The notes: a model not told the origin generated them from the sequence alone. 64,000 nucleotides of DNA from Teratosphaeria epicoccoides (GCA_021401465.1 JADDMT010000007.1:496001-560000); one strand, 5' to 3'; positions 11,290 to 22,582 are shown, counted from the stretch's first letter. Numbers and translations are program-made.

Positions 11290-12524
11290 CATGCATATCG
11301 ACAGGAATTTTCGGCTGACTTGGCAACGGAGTTCTTGGCATGCATTAGGTCCGACAAAGATCGGGGCTGGGATACTGCATTACGACCACAGGTACGGGTG
11401 AGCTATATTCTGCTGCACTTCATTCCTCCACCGGCAGTCCTCGCCCTCCACCCTCGAGACTCTTGTTCTCCGCTCTTTCTCCGCTTCGGTCTTCTCTTCT
11501 CCCCCTCACCCTTCCAACCCCTCTTGAAATCCAGCCCTCTCGAAGTGCTCTCGCCGTTCCACTCGTCCTCCTCGTCCACGTTGTCCGGCAAGAGCATCAG
11601 TCAGAATCGCGAGGAGTGCTATGTTTTGAGAGACACAAGCTTTCTCGTAAGTAGCCATGTTAGATGAGAATCCCGCGCCTGCGCAAAATGACTTCCCCCT
11701 CATACAATCGGTGAAAGCCACAACATACATCTCCCAGGCTCGCACTCTGGCGTCATCCTTTTCCTGCCATCTTCGCGCTCTCTTAACGGGCATCAACCCT
11801 CCTGCGCTCAACACATGCAGTGACGTTTCCGTCGATCTCTTCGAGCGAGCCGTCGCTTGCGCGGACTCCCAGGACCCAGAGCAAAATCCCGTCTCGAGGC
11901 TTTTGTTGTCCGCGATCAGATTGTGTTGATTCATCCCATGGCTGCAAGTCAGGTGCCGAAAAGCACGCTGGAGGAGGGTGTGCCGGCACCGGGCTCCGAA
12001 GTGGCACTGTTTGGGCGCGGAGAGTAGTGGATTGCGAGGTATTTCGGTCAGCAATGGGCTCTACAGCAGACTGAATCAGCAATATCACCACAGCGACGAA
12101 TCAGAAGTGTCCACTGTATAGCCAAATGAAAACAAGCAGCTTCCATCATCACCACGGCATTTGGCTTGCAGACACTATTCACCTCTTTCACAACGCCTAA
12201 ATCTGCCGCATGATGCTCTGACGGAAGACTCATGGCTTGAGACCGTCACATGAGAGCGTCGGAACTTGCCGGTCACTCAACACATATTTGACAAAATTAG
12301 CGCGGTTGGCTCTGACTAAAACTTTCTACCAGACAACAACAAGTTTGCGCTTCGTCACAAAAGCACCGCAGTCCTGCAGCTTCTCCGGAGACGTACAAGT
12401 CCGCATTTTGCCATAGCCTCACTCCGGCAGACAGCATTAATATTCAAAAACTGTGCACAAACGACCGCGCACTTTGTGCTTCTACCTTTTCTCGAACCTC
12501 GGACTCGGCATTGCGCACCAACAC
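11290..12524. other. Intergenic with pyrimidine-rich leader-like tract and orphan splice donor
   Basis: 11403-11600 is strongly pyrimidine-rich on the plus strand, like a fungal promoter or 5' leader. It is followed by a consensus donor (CTC|GTAAGT near 11646) and a CCCAG acceptor near 11741. Downstream, an ATG at 11941 opens only 29 codons (MAASQVPKSTLEEGV) before a stop. This could be the 5' end of a decayed gene. Overlapping ORFs on the other strand (11506-12054) show no recognisable domain. Confidence 0.35.
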
Positions 12525-12530
12525 TATAAG
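12525..12530 (+). promoter_or_regulatory. TATA-like element of the 12.6-kb SANT-like pseudogene
   Basis: TATAAG lies 53 nt before the ATG at 12583, the same arrangement as at the other plus-strand family copies. Confidence 0.45.
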
Positions 12531-12582
12531 ATATACACACTCTCCCGTACTGTCTGAGCTCATCAATCTCTTAATCGTCAAG

Positions 12583-12792
12583 ATGACTAAATCGGACAAC
12601 GCGATGCAGTGGACGCCTATGATGACCCTTACTCTACGTGTGCTTAAGGACCCGCGCATCCGGCGCTTCGAGAGACTCACCAGCTCTCAGGTGCTAGAGA
12701 TCTTCAAGCACATTTATCAAAAGTAATAGAAGGGCAAAGCAGTCACCATTGATGCTTTCGCGGGCAAGATGCAGTGTTGCAGACGCCATTAG
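12583..12792 (+). pseudogene. SANT/Myb-like family member broken by two adjacent stops
   Basis: The ATG at 12583 opens a frame with Trp ten residues in (MQWTPMMTLTLRVL), a second helix-like stretch (LTSSQVLEIFKHIYQK), then TAA and TAG back to back at 12724-12729. Beyond the stops the same frame continues (AVTIDAFAGKMQ), which matches the position of the third helix in the other copies, until a TAG at 12790. The layout of W-x(n)-L helix, LT..Q...IF helix and third helix parallels the intact gene at 29.2 kb and the broken copies at 17.7 and 32.7 kb. The SANT/Myb label is an inference from this pattern. If 12724-12729 were spliced out the gene might live, but no suitable donor/acceptor pair is visible there. 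Confidence 0.5.
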
Positions 12793-12944
12793 GGCGAGCG
12801 CGCAATGTGGCAGGAAACCCAACGCATGAGCAAGAATCAAAGCGTGCTAGAGGTTGAGCGAGCAATGCGCCACCTTGGAATGAAGGATCCCATGCCCCGT
12901 TTCAGTCTCAGGGGGTTACCCAGGCGAGGACGAGATCTAGTGCC

Positions 12945-13690
12945 GATGACATAGTCGAGCCCGGCGATGAAACCCCCATCGATCCGGCGTTGATAAGTGC
13001 CATGCAGGACTAGCACATGTTGAAGGACCGGTACAGCATGTATTCTGAGGGGTAAGCGAACGAGAACAACTTAGCTCTCCATTTCCTTTGTGCTCGGCGT
13101 CAGACCCGGTCAGATCGCGTTGTGTGGACGGACGGACGGCAGCGCAGACTACGTGTACATTGAAAAGATCACTCAATCAGAGAGAGCTTACTGGGAAGAT
13201 TGTCACGAGAGTCGTCATCCTAGGCAAAGTGCAGGCCTGGAAACGTCTTCCGGGAAAGAGGATCATGTACAGACAAGAGCCGCCACCTGGCCCAGGACTC
13301 CGCTGCATGGAAATTAGTGAGCGGTACAAAATGCGGCGCAACTTAGCGTGGTCCACCAAGTCCACTGTAACATGTTGGACGACGAACTGATCGTTCGAGA
13401 TACCGACTGGATGCACAGACTGGATGCCGATCCCTACAAGAGCGACTTTGTGCACCCAATGCCGGTTGACTATGGGTCCAGATACATCTTGCAGGACATC
13501 ATGCTTTGCAATGGTCCTCCTTTCTGCTGCTTTCGCAATGAGCGAGCGACGCCGTTGAACAAGCCGCGTGCTCTCCGTGTCAGCGAGGCGAATAAGGGCA
13601 CCGATCCACCTACTGTTCCTGCTCGAAAATCTGTGCAGTTGAAGCCACAGATCAACCACCGTGATGCCCAACGGTCACAGCGGAGCTGAG
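12945..13690 (+). pseudogene. Possible downstream half of the 12.6-kb pseudogene
   Basis: Several plus-strand pieces look coding but lie in different frames. One near 12945-13050 reads DIVEPGDETPIDPALISAMQ, then a TAG, then HMLKDRYSMYSEG. An intron-like segment (GTAAGC...GTCAG) follows at about 13052-13103, then ADYVYIEKITQSERAYWEDC, and finally an ATG-containing frame 13348-13689 with the motif DFVHPMPVDYGSRYIL. The simplest reading is one old gene with at least one stop and one or two frameshifts. No family recognised. The HPMPV motif recurs in the neighbouring 14.6-kb gene. Confidence 0.3.
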
Positions 13691-14173
13691 GCAGGCTCAC
13701 AGGTGGTAAATCCGTTGCTCAACGACTTGTCAGACGTTTAAAAGTCGCGCGAGAAGCTGACTGTTCAATTGCTCGACTCTCAAGACGGCATCTCTCGGCC
13801 AGTCCAGGTCAGCATCCGCGGCTGTTACCAATGAGCGTTCTAATGGGGCGTTATGATAGACAGGCACCAGCTCCGATGCGTGTAGCCACTGAGCCTGGAA
13901 TTTGAGCCTTGGCTCAATGAGGCCTCGATCTGGCGGCAGATGGTAGTGTGAAAACGCTGTATGCCTTTCCTGAGGTATAGCTATACAGAGACCGGCAAGT
14001 CAGAGATGTTTTGGCAGTCAAATCTGCTTTGTCTGCACTCCACATTCTCGCACCCTCATGTCTTCATCATTGCTTTGCTGATAGGACAGTTGTCTCATTT
14101 ATGCATCGGATCGACACCTCCAAGGCTATTCATGGCTCATAGGCATTAGATCGAGGAGTACATTGTTCCGATC

Positions 14174-14347
14174 ATGACTGCGCCACGCCAGTATACAGTC
14201 TGCGCTGCAGCCTTGGAAGCAATATCAGACAAAGAATTTGCTTTGTCATTGACAAGAAACGACTACGATCAAAGCAGCGATGCGAGTGACGCTAGTTTCC
14301 GCGGTAAGGTCTGCATCGATCCGGCTGACCCTGTGATTCTCGAGTAG
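14174..14347 (+). CDS. Small hypothetical ORF (57 codons), possible exon
   Basis: ATG-initiated frame MTAPRQYTVCAAALEAIS followed by an acidic Asp/Ser stretch, stop at 14345. A GTAAGG donor after codon ~43 and a GGCAG acceptor 58 bp later would splice into a further open frame of ~32 codons ending at a TAG near 14461. It may be the first exon of the 14.6-kb gene or a leftover of it. No domain seen. Confidence 0.25.
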   Translation: MTAPRQYTVCAAALEAISDKEFALSLTRNDYDQSSDASDASFRGKVCIDPADPVILE

Positions 14348-14591
14348 GCGATAACTGGCAGTGATAGCCGGGGACAGGGTCAAGTCCCGCAAAGTAAACC
14401 AGTGCGGGTGGCTCCGCTACATAGAGGGCACGAGGAGCCCTGCGGCAATATGGGAACCATAGAGCGGCCAATATCTTGACTGTTGAAACTGCTCTTGAGG
14501 TAAGAAGGTAACCGTGATTAATGATCTGCTCAGCCATCCCATTGAGAGCGTCCATGTTTCTGCGCCTGGCTTCGGCTTGTGACCGACCATT

Positions 14592-15237
14592 ATGCTCTCG
14601 ACTGCGCGGCTCGAGGGCAAGGTCAAGCACTCTGCAGAAGATCAATGCCGAGATCCCGGTTCTTGCATTGGCATCTTCGGGATGCAGAGTGGTAACGCGG
14701 CGCTGCGACTGTTTCTAGCCGAGCGTTCCGCGAAAGGACTTAAAATCTGTCTGCAGCACCCCGTCACCCCAAGCGTTTTATTGGAGGCTTGCCCGGTCTT
14801 CGAGAGATTATTCCAAACTGCTCCAGGAGAAATGTCACAAGCCCTGAACTATGATCGGCAGCCATCGTTCGGCATGCCGCAATTGACGATTTCACCAAGT
14901 GACCAAGCTGGGTACCTGCATCCAATGCCGGTGCAAGATTTCCTGATGGGCTTGACGGCTGTTTGGCTGGAGGATCACACAGTATCGACAATCAGGCTCC
15001 GAATCAGTTCTACGGCTACAGAGCAAAGGCCGCTGCTTCCAGTACGATTTTGCCTTCAGCCCGGACCATAGAAGTGGAAAACGTGCGACCTGGTCAGTAC
15101 GGGGATACGCCACAGCCCGCGGAAAGTTCGACAGACGTAGTGACAGGAGTCGAAGATTATTGCAATGTTGCATAGCGTCTGGATACAAGTTTGATCTTTG
15201 CCAAGCGGGTGCCTCGTCGATAAATGCCTTCGTGTGA
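14592..15237 (+). CDS. Hypothetical protein, tentative two-exon model
   Basis: Exon 1 14592-14930 starts at an ATG (MLSTARLEGKVKHSAE). A 52-bp intron 14931-14982 (GTGCAA donor, CACAG acceptor, a CTTGAC branch-like site) joins in phase to exon 2, 14983-15237, for 197 aa. Exon 2 is basic (FSPDHRSGKRATWSVRGYAT) and has no ATG of its own, so it is found only by splicing. Without splicing exon 1 would end at 15071. The HPMP motif at the splice junction also occurs in the remnant at 13.45 kb, with almost identical nucleotides around it. Function unknown. The donor is weak and the region is decayed on both sides, so this may itself be a pseudogene. Confidence 0.35.
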
Positions 15238-15568
15238 ATGCAGAGCCAACTTTGCGGCTTCCGTGTGAATATTCATGCGATTCACTGTGGATGCGGATAC
15301 GCGGCACCTGTGATTGTCGATCTGCAAGCAACATTATCTCCAGGTTTAAATCAAGACAGCAACATTTCAGCAACACACTCGTCGGATTACAGGTGTTGGA
15401 GCCCGAACTCGCAATTGCACAACCCTTCCAAAAGAATCTCTGTAGCCTTTGGGTCCAGACTTCTGCAAACCTCTAGTCGTAAGCGATAACACCGTCGAAA
15501 TCAAGAGTCCGGAGAAAAATCAGCCCTGAACCGCACCTCTGATACGACCGTCTTGAGATAGATCAAAC

Positions 15569-16522
15569 ATGAACCCACCCATCAAGACTTTCGCTCCAAA
15601 TGATACAGCCGAGTCGGGTCACGCAACAAAGTCTTCGAGCTCGACTATGACGACTAATCCTGCCAGCAAGCCGAACAAGTCTCGGCTGTGGGACTTCCGG
15701 CGAATGCTGTCTCTTGACCACCTCGACAGCGTTGCCCGCATCCGATACAACCTCAGCAACAGAGATATCAAAATCCTCTGGAACAAACTTCATGATGTGA
15801 CCGAAGAGCGACCAACGCAGATGGAGTGGAAGACGCTACAGACGCAACTCCACGAGAAGGATCGTACGGACAAGACTACGCCAGTGGTATGGCAACAGGT
15901 ACAAGGCATGTACCGGGGCAAGCCAGAGGGGATGACGCGATTGGCGGCAGAGAGGGAGGAGCAGATCGACATCGTGATCGAAACAGTCAAGGCGTACTTG
16001 AATGAAGAGGCTGCAAGCCACAGTGCGTCAGTCGTAGGTTCGCCAAGCTCGGCTGATTCTGCGAGGAACGCAGCAGGCAGTGGGCCAAGAGTAGAGGGGA
16101 ACCAGGGAGTGAGAGGTTATGGAGATCAATGTGTGCAGTCCGAGGAGCTGGGCGAGCAGATCGTGGCAAGTCCTTTCAGCCTTGAAGACTCAGGCAGGAG
16201 GCATGACAAGAGGCACAAGATGCAGACGCAGAGAGACATGGACGCACAAGGCGAGAGTTTGAACGATCCCGAAGACTTCTTGACGCATTCGGCCGGGACA
16301 TTGGCCTACAAGCAGGCAGACGATCAAGAGGGGCTGGGGGACGAAAAGGAGGTCCAGTACGGACTCGGGAATACCAGCATTGACACCGAGAATGTTGACA
16401 CGGACAACCCATACGGTCTGCTGGACAGCGTGTCGGTGTCGACTGACGAGTGTCTGGTCCCGCCAAGCAGGGAGAGCGAGTACAGCGAGGCTATGAGGAG
16501 AGCGGCTGACTTTTATGACTGA
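15569..16522 (+). CDS. Hypothetical hydrophilic protein (317 aa)
   Basis: A single uninterrupted frame from the ATG at 15569. Residues 1-35 are Ser/Thr-rich. Residues ~40-150 form an ordered, helix-rich block (SVARIRYNLSNRDIKILW to EREEQIDIVIETVKAYLNEE), the likely functional domain. The remainder is acidic, Ser-rich and disordered, with scattered short hydrophobic motifs. There is no signal peptide, membrane segment or Cys cluster. No family recognised; the block does not match the SANT-like family members nearby. It is the only intact, single-exon gene between 11.3 and 23.9 kb. Confidence 0.65.
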   Translation: MNPPIKTFAPNDTAESGHATKSSSSTMTTNPASKPNKSRLWDFRRMLSLDHLDSVARIRYNLSNRDIKILWNKLHDVTEERPTQMEWKTLQTQLHEKDRTDKTTPVVWQQVQGMYRGKPEGMTRLAAEREEQIDIVIETVKAYLNEEAASHSASVVGSPSSADSARNAAGSGPRVEGNQGVRGYGDQCVQSEELGEQIVASPFSLEDSGRRHDKRHKMQTQRDMDAQGESLNDPEDFLTHSAGTLAYKQADDQEGLGDEKEVQYGLGNTSIDTENVDTDNPYGLLDSVSVSTDECLVPPSRESEYSEAMRRAADFYD

Positions 16523-17623
16523 GCTGCCATAGACGGGGAGCTACACGATGTCTGTCACTCCACCTTTGAACGGAGCAAGAAAACGATCCTTTGGGATCAA
16601 GAGAGTGGCTAGGTCCAGTGATTGGGCGATCAATGAAGTTTTCTTCCCATTGCAGCTATTATCTGGTCTCCATCACTAGACCGCTTCCAAAACCAGTCCC
16701 GAATTAGGCACAAACTGCATCGCGACACGATGGAGAGACTTCATGCTCAGCTTCAGACGACGACAACAACTTGGCATTCATTACTTATCGTGACGGCTAG
16801 TCGAACGCAGCCTGAGATCGTCAGGGAAAGGATAAATTGGGACTTGCACTCAGATAGAGGGCCGTATGAAAAAGCAAAGGAGTTGTTGTGATCAACGCGC
16901 ATTTACCTAAGTTTCTTCCGCATTGATTTCTGAGATCTATCAACTTATGCTCCTGCGGTCTGCTCTGCATATTCTTATGCTCGCGGTATGACCGACAGAT
17001 CTTTTGGCCGCGCAAGTAGATGAACGTTGATTAAGATCTCCATGGTATGAGACCACAATCTCACCAGTGGTAGACTATTCTAGAGCCAAAGAGTCTCAAA
17101 GAGGACGACCTTGACACTAATACGCCTGTTTGAACTGTTAAAACGACGTCTCTACAATTTGGCATTCTTCACGCCGATCATGGCTCAACAAAGCTACGGG
17201 CGTCATGACTGCAAGCAGTCAATGATCGCGATGGGATGTCCAATCGAGTGTTCAAGTCCATTCCATGACAGGAGGCGGCCGGCAGTCGAGCCCCTTGCCA
17301 TTTCATCAGGACTTGGGAATGCGATATCATCCTTGAAATCTTGAGGTAACCTCCGCCAACAATTCATAGTGATGGGCGTTTTGAGTCTCCGGGCGAGTCC
17401 GTAGCTGTCATGCCACGCTTGATGTTCGATTGCGGGCTCGAGCTGTTCCTAAGACTGCTTGACACCCCCCTCTGACATGTGAAAGCCAAGAAATGGACTG
17501 GGACTACTAGCGTCGACTTGCCCCGTCACGCACTAAAACCAACACCTGCTGTTAGCAATCAAGCGGCATCATCATAAGTCGGCAATCAAACAAGGATTCA
17601 TGACTCAATATCCTTGCCAGCAG
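16523..17623. other. Intergenic, nothing recognised
   Basis: Neither strand has an ORF with recognisable features. The end of the stretch carries the promoter of the 17.7-kb pseudogene. Confidence 0.5.
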
Positions 17624-17630
17624 TATAAAA
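17624..17630 (+). promoter_or_regulatory. TATA box of the 17.7-kb SANT-like pseudogene
   Basis: Perfect TATAAAA, 40 nt before the ATG at 17671, with a CT-rich leader between. The promoter is intact although the coding frame is broken. Confidence 0.6.
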
Positions 17631-17670
17631 CAGACCACCAAGCCTCTCCCGTCATTTCCAGCATAGCAGC

Positions 17671-18543
17671 ATGGTCAGTCGAAGGGCCAAATCGTTCTGG
17701 ACTCCAACTATGCACAAGATCCTGCGAGCGATGAGTCATCAAGGCAGGTGTACACGGACGACCAGAAAGCGGCCATACTCTTCGAGATGTTCAAAGACGG
17801 GATGGCAGGGAGATATCAGGAAACCCGCGCGTATCCAGACCAAGGAATGCATGCGCAGTGTTGCGCATAGGGGACGACCAGAAGAACAGCTGGAAGGGTA
17901 TCACGTCCATCCAGGCCATGACTGATGCGGAAAAATTAAGCTGAACAAAGACTTCGCCAACGTCTCTCAGGACATCGATGTAGTCGCGGAAAGGCTCGGT
18001 ATTCATCTCAACGCCTAAACTGCCTAAAGAGCCGTTGCGTGACGTCGGAGACGACGAGGACGAGGAGACTAAGGTCTACTTCCTGATAAACAAGGGCAGA
18101 ACTGCCAAGCAAATCTGGGGTCAAATGACGAGAAGAAGGTGAACTTGTGCCATCGCTTTGACAACAGTATCAGTCGCATCGTCAAACCGTACGGGCGTCG
18201 TCGCCAGCCTAATCTCAGGGCCTCGGACGACCGCTTGAATTTCAACACCAGCGACACGAACCTGCACGTCACGATGTTTGCCTGTAGTCACACCGCAGCG
18301 GGCAAGCATACGCCTGGAATGTACAATGCCATTGACAAAGTTTCGAGAGACATTCACCGGGATGAAGGGTACGGGAGGCTGCAAGAGGAGATGTTAAAGA
18401 TGCTGTATGAGAGAAAACTAGAGGGAAGACAGCATGACTTTTTCATCGATCTCTCTCATGATGGAGGTCGCAAAGGTGAATGGTCTTGTAAGCAGATCGA
18501 CTTGTCGGCAAGCTCGAATTCGAGACAAGCTTTGTCACGCTGA
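17671..18543 (+). pseudogene. SANT/Myb-like family member with several frameshifts
   Basis: The ATG frame starts MVSRRAKSFWTPTMHKILRA, matching the Trp-led first helix of the family. About 20 codons in, the second helix is found in another frame (TDDQKAAILFEMFKDGMAG). Further coding-like pieces follow in alternating frames: FANVSQDIDVVAERLGIHL near 17955, EPLRDVGDDEDEETKVYFL near 18030, and a long clean frame from 18139 to the stop at 18543 with a helical block (GYGRLQEEMLKMLYERKLEG). At least three frame changes or stops are needed to join them, so the locus is dead unless it has several introns I cannot see. The last piece probably preserves a C-terminal domain not recognisable in the other copies. 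Confidence 0.5.
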
Positions 18544-18979
18544 AACCACGGCGTCAAGGTGTGTCTAGAGAGAATATTTCCCAGAACCTGTAAGATTTAC
18601 TAGATTAACTCTCGAGCTCATCGCGCCTTTTTTCAAGGCACGACGTGGACTGTATCCATCGGGGCATGGTTTGTAGGCCGTCATCACATCTGCGGAGGAG
18701 AATCTTGCATTGTCTTAAGCTCTGGCAACTCACATAGACTTTTTGGGTGCGCGTGGTGGGGGTATACGCAAACGCCTTTAGTAGAACGGCTTGATTGACT
18801 ATGCTCAGCGTCGTGCAGGACTCGATCATGCTGGCACGAGGGAAAGGTTGACGTGAACCTCGCGGCGCTATGCACAAAAGCAAATCCCGTGTATTTGCTT
18901 TCCCATGCTTTTTCACTGTGACATTGCCACTCAATGCTCAGATCTTGCAAACAGACGCAGCATCTGATCAAACCTCGGC

Positions 18980-19411
18980 GTGACAGCATCTGCACGGCCG
19001 AACGTACACTGGAAACAACATTACCAAACGCAACGCCGGTGGGAGTTCGAGCTTGAACGGGAAGGACTCAGAAATGGGGTGAAGACCATAGACGCCAGCG
19101 TGACCCACGCACTGCAACGCTACCTCATGGTATTGAGAGACATGAACGCTAGCATAGCAGCCATAATGTCGTCACACATTCATTCTGCTCGTACGTTTTT
19201 CCGGTTGTCCGAGTGTGATCTAGGCAAGAAAATGCTATTGAACTTTCTCGACGACCCATTTCCAATCCTCAACCAACGCCATATTTTTGCGAACCCCTCC
19301 CAGCATGTATTTGTAATCCCAATCGATCACCATCTGCAGCACGTCCTCGATTCCACTAATCTTGATAAGCAGTCGTGTGGGAACTTGAGCATTGGAGCTG
19401 CTACTACTTGA
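18980..19411 (+). CDS. Possible terminal exon or remnant, hypothetical
   Basis: A plus-strand frame, open after a CGTGACAG acceptor-like site at 18986, encodes a helical stretch (RRWEFELEREGLRNGVKT, ALQRYLMVLRDMNASI) and runs to a stop at 19411. It lacks an ATG at its start, so it is either a 3' exon of a gene whose 5' part is unrecognised, or a remnant. No family recognised. Confidence 0.3.
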   Translation: MTASARPNVHWKQHYQTQRRWEFELEREGLRNGVKTIDASVTHALQRYLMVLRDMNASIAAIMSSHIHSARTFFRLSECDLGKKMLLNFLDDPFPILNQRHIFANPSQHVFVIPIDHHLQHVLDSTNLDKQSCGNLSIGAATT

Positions 19412-21598
19412 GCTGAGCCGGCCTTTGCTGCAACCGTGATTATATGGTCGGATCGTATGAGCTAATTCAACGTCAGGGAGTGTGTCTGGGCGAGGAGCGC
19501 GGCTTTCGTGGCGCTAAGAAGACTTTGCGCCGAGGACTACGATGGAGAAGTTGCAGAGAGCGGAAAGATGTGTTCGAGTGAGCAATTAATTGACAGATCT
19601 GTGGTGGTGATTTCAGAGAAAGCCTTAAGTCTGGTGTCTGATAGAGCGTGAATGCTGACGTCCACAAAAGGCGAAGATCGAACTCAGACGCTAGCAATCG
19701 CCGACTCTGACTCACCGATCGAGTGAGACTGCGCGAATGCGGATTTTCGATCAAAGCAGGAGTCGTGAATGATTCTATACGGCCCTACGTGTCATTCGAG
19801 TCCTCGCTACAGCAGCGGTATCTGGGCTAATGTTAGCTCAGGCGTCTATCTGAGCTCTACAGTGTGTGTAATACTCTGTGCAGCGGACTCTTACGGTATC
19901 CGCCTTCGCCTGACGCGACTGCCGCCACATGTTCTGATCTAATGTCCTCGTTCATTGGGTGAGCAGCCCAGGCAGGCGTGCATAACATCGAGGTGCTATG
20001 AGCGGAGGGATATGATGGCGGTGAGAACCAGAAAATATGGCAAGACCAAAAGAGACCACGATGTACGACCGTAGACAGTGTAGTGTAAGACGCTCTGACG
20101 CGACACGACGGACTCAGAGAAGGACCATACTGTCCGCCCGAAGCTTCTCCACGTTCTACCCTATCCTTCTGGCGTCCATTCTGCCAACTGCTCATGCGCT
20201 CAGCTTCGTGATGAGGTCTGGCTGTTGGTGGCTGCCGGTTGCTTGGGCGAGGTTTCTTTGCTCATTGAATGTAGTCCACTTGAGAGTCGCCATACAGACC
20301 AAAAGCAGGCCGTCGTCTCCACGTGAGCCCAACTCTTCGCACTCGATGGCCAGCCGAGACTGTAAGACCGCTTGCCACGTCCATCGTATTCTATTCTTCG
20401 CACAAAGTGAGGGAGCTCGGGAGCCTGGATCATGGGACAGCTGATGTGTTTGATCAACCCTGCGACTCCTGACAGCCTTTTCTGAAGCAATAGTGCTCAG
20501 CTTGGGTTGAGTGCACAGGTTGGAGCAAGGCTCTGCTCTCAATGAGCGCGCAAATCTGTTGGTCCCTTTCGTTCTCATCTCGATAATTCGTCGACCCTGC
20601 TCTGACGGCGCGTCCACGTGTAGCTAGCGAGTCTTTGAGGCGGAAAGAGGTTTGGGTGTTGGATATGCTTAACCTTGACGATCGGTGAAGGCACTGGCCG
20701 GCTTTTCGGCACTATTTGGCGATGTTCTACTTGCGCTTGCAGCGTCGGGAGGGATGAAAGTGGGTTTGGTATGCATGCGGAGTTCCTTCGCCGTGCCTCA
20801 TTTCATTGGTGTCGTGAAGATGAGCAGACGAACAACACGGTTCGATGCCGCGGAGCGCGCTGGCCGTTGGGCTGCCCAAGTCATATTCGAATGTTTCTGT
20901 TGCGTTTCACATTCGAGCATAGAGAGCTTTTCAAGACAAATGCCCTTCCCACTGCGTGGAGATCGCGGGCAGAATTTACAGCCCGATTTCTTGACTCCTG
21001 TGCTCACACAGCGGCTCGCCAATGACAGAATGACTCTCCCGTGAGGGGAAACCAACAAGCGGGAAGACTCAGTCCCGGGGACGCTGGCCTTGGCTTTTGT
21101 CACGACAAGAGATTGAATGCAATCAAGGCATCACGCAGCGCCAAGGACACTCGAGAATCAACTCAGTAGAGTTAGCACCTAGATGTAGATGTGATGATTG
21201 CGTTTTCCGGGTACCAACAGATGTTTCCTGCTGCTTCTTGTTGTCTATACGCTGTTGCATCGTTACAAGCCTCGAACTCCGGGTTTCTGTTGCTCAACAG
21301 CCCAGCGGCAAAGCACCTCAAGGTCACATCTCTCCTACTAGTCCCACCGGGATATGCGAGTATATATGTCATTTTTTTGCATCCATCTCTCGCCAATCGG
21401 GGCAATCCTTCGGGAAAGCTCCGATTCGGTGTCAGAGGTACGTCTCCCCCTTTCCTTCCTTGTCTCTTGCGGCGGCAGTGGCGAGGTAAGTATAAGGGTG
21501 CACCCCTGTCTGGGCCTCTCGGAGCGATCAAAACCAGCCTGCTTGCGGGTGCCTCTGGGGTAAATGGTTTCTGCCGTCTTATAGTCGCAAGACTTGAG
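19412..21598. other. Gene-poor stretch
   Basis: Only short ORFs on both strands. A plus-strand frame at 20685-21044 has a hydrophobic start (ALAGFSALFGDVLLALAAS) but no ATG there and no consistent domain. I see no supported gene. Confidence 0.45.
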
Positions 21599-21949
21599 AT
21601 GGTTCTTTTGCCCTTTCTGTGCTACCTATGCATGGTCGGCCAACAGGTTCAATGTCATGGCGCAAGCAGCTCGCCGGTGAGAACGCTGTCTTTTTTTGGC
21701 GTGGCCGGCGAGTCCTCGACACATGGCTCAACCTACTGTATAGAGTGTAGAGAACTTGTCAGGCGCGGGCAGGAGCCTTCCAAGCCTACTCTGAGATTCG
21801 AGAGCGGGAAAGCTAACTCGTCAAACGTAATTATCCATTCTGGCCTGTCGAATATTATTTCGGAAAGGTCGCTCAACCATAGTGGCACTCACACGGCGAC
21901 TCAAAGATATACGCGAGGGACCATACGACGCCAGCAACAATTCGTCTAG
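21599..21949 (+). CDS. Possible small secreted protein (116 aa)
   Basis: This is the ATG-initiated 3' part of a longer open frame (21194-21949). It starts with a hydrophobic segment (MVLLPFLCYLCMVGQQ) resembling a signal peptide, followed by a hydrophilic chain with two cysteines close together (YCIECRE) and several Asn-X-Ser/Thr sites. The upstream part of the frame looks random, so the whole may be chance. Function unknown. Confidence 0.2.
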   Translation: MVLLPFLCYLCMVGQQVQCHGASSSPVRTLSFFGVAGESSTHGSTYCIECRELVRRGQEPSKPTLRFESGKANSSNVIIHSGLSNIISERSLNHSGTHTATQRYTRGTIRRQQQFV

Positions 21950-22255
21950 CATTTCCCAGCCTTGCAAAATACCCTCTGTGATAGCATCTACCAGACATAA
22001 ACACCACTCTGCCAGACTGCCCTCTGAAAACTCAACGAAGATATTGATACCCTTGATTAGAATGAGCAGTGTATTTGAAACCTCTACTGGGCCGACACTG
22101 GCCAAGAAGTGCTTTGCGGCGAAAGAAGAAGGCTGAATCCTTGAACATGAGGACAGTACAATGGTGACAACCGAGACACGGGTCTCCGTCGGTGCGCACG
22201 ATCATCACCAAACACGTTTGCTGGACTTGAGAAGGTCGCTCAAACGTCGACCGGT

Positions 22256-22582
22256 ATGTCTTTGCGCGGTGACCTCAGGACCCAGGAGAACACCACGACG
22301 AAGGGGTCACTTGCACTTGACGCATCGACACTACCTGGAATTACCAAGGCAGCACTGTTGGTCACGGCGAGATTCTCACGCGCTTTCTACCCGCTGGAAC
22401 TAACTCGACTGATAGTAACTGTTGCTCAAATTACCATATACCATAACACCTTTTTGTGGATGTCAGTAGATGCTTCTATGATACTCGAGAAAGCACCAGA
22501 GAGTCTGCAAACATTGGTCCATGGCTCATTCTCAGCTGGCAGGCCCCAAATGCTCACGTTGGTCTCTGGATACGGACGTTGA
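22256..22582 (+). CDS. Uncertain hypothetical ORF (108 aa)
   Basis: ATG-initiated frame with a hydrophobic central part (LELTRLIVTVAQITIYHNTF) and no known motif. The ATG sits inside a perfect-looking GTATGT donor context, so this base may instead be an exon end for an upstream frame that begins at 22161. No choice can be made from sequence alone. Confidence 0.2.
   Translation: MSLRGDLRTQENTTTKGSLALDASTLPGITKAALLVTARFSRAFYPLELTRLIVTVAQITIYHNTFLWMSVDASMILEKAPESLQTLVHGSFSAGRPQMLTLVSGYGR

Noticed and set aside
11506..12054. 182-codon minus-strand ORF
   Set aside because: Lies antisense to a pyrimidine-rich leader-like tract; no recognisable domain.
21191..21598. 5' part of a 252-codon plus-strand ORF
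   Set aside because: First codon is GTG (an ATG follows at 21194); composition looks random; only the 3' part from 21599 has a signal-peptide-like start, kept at low confidence.
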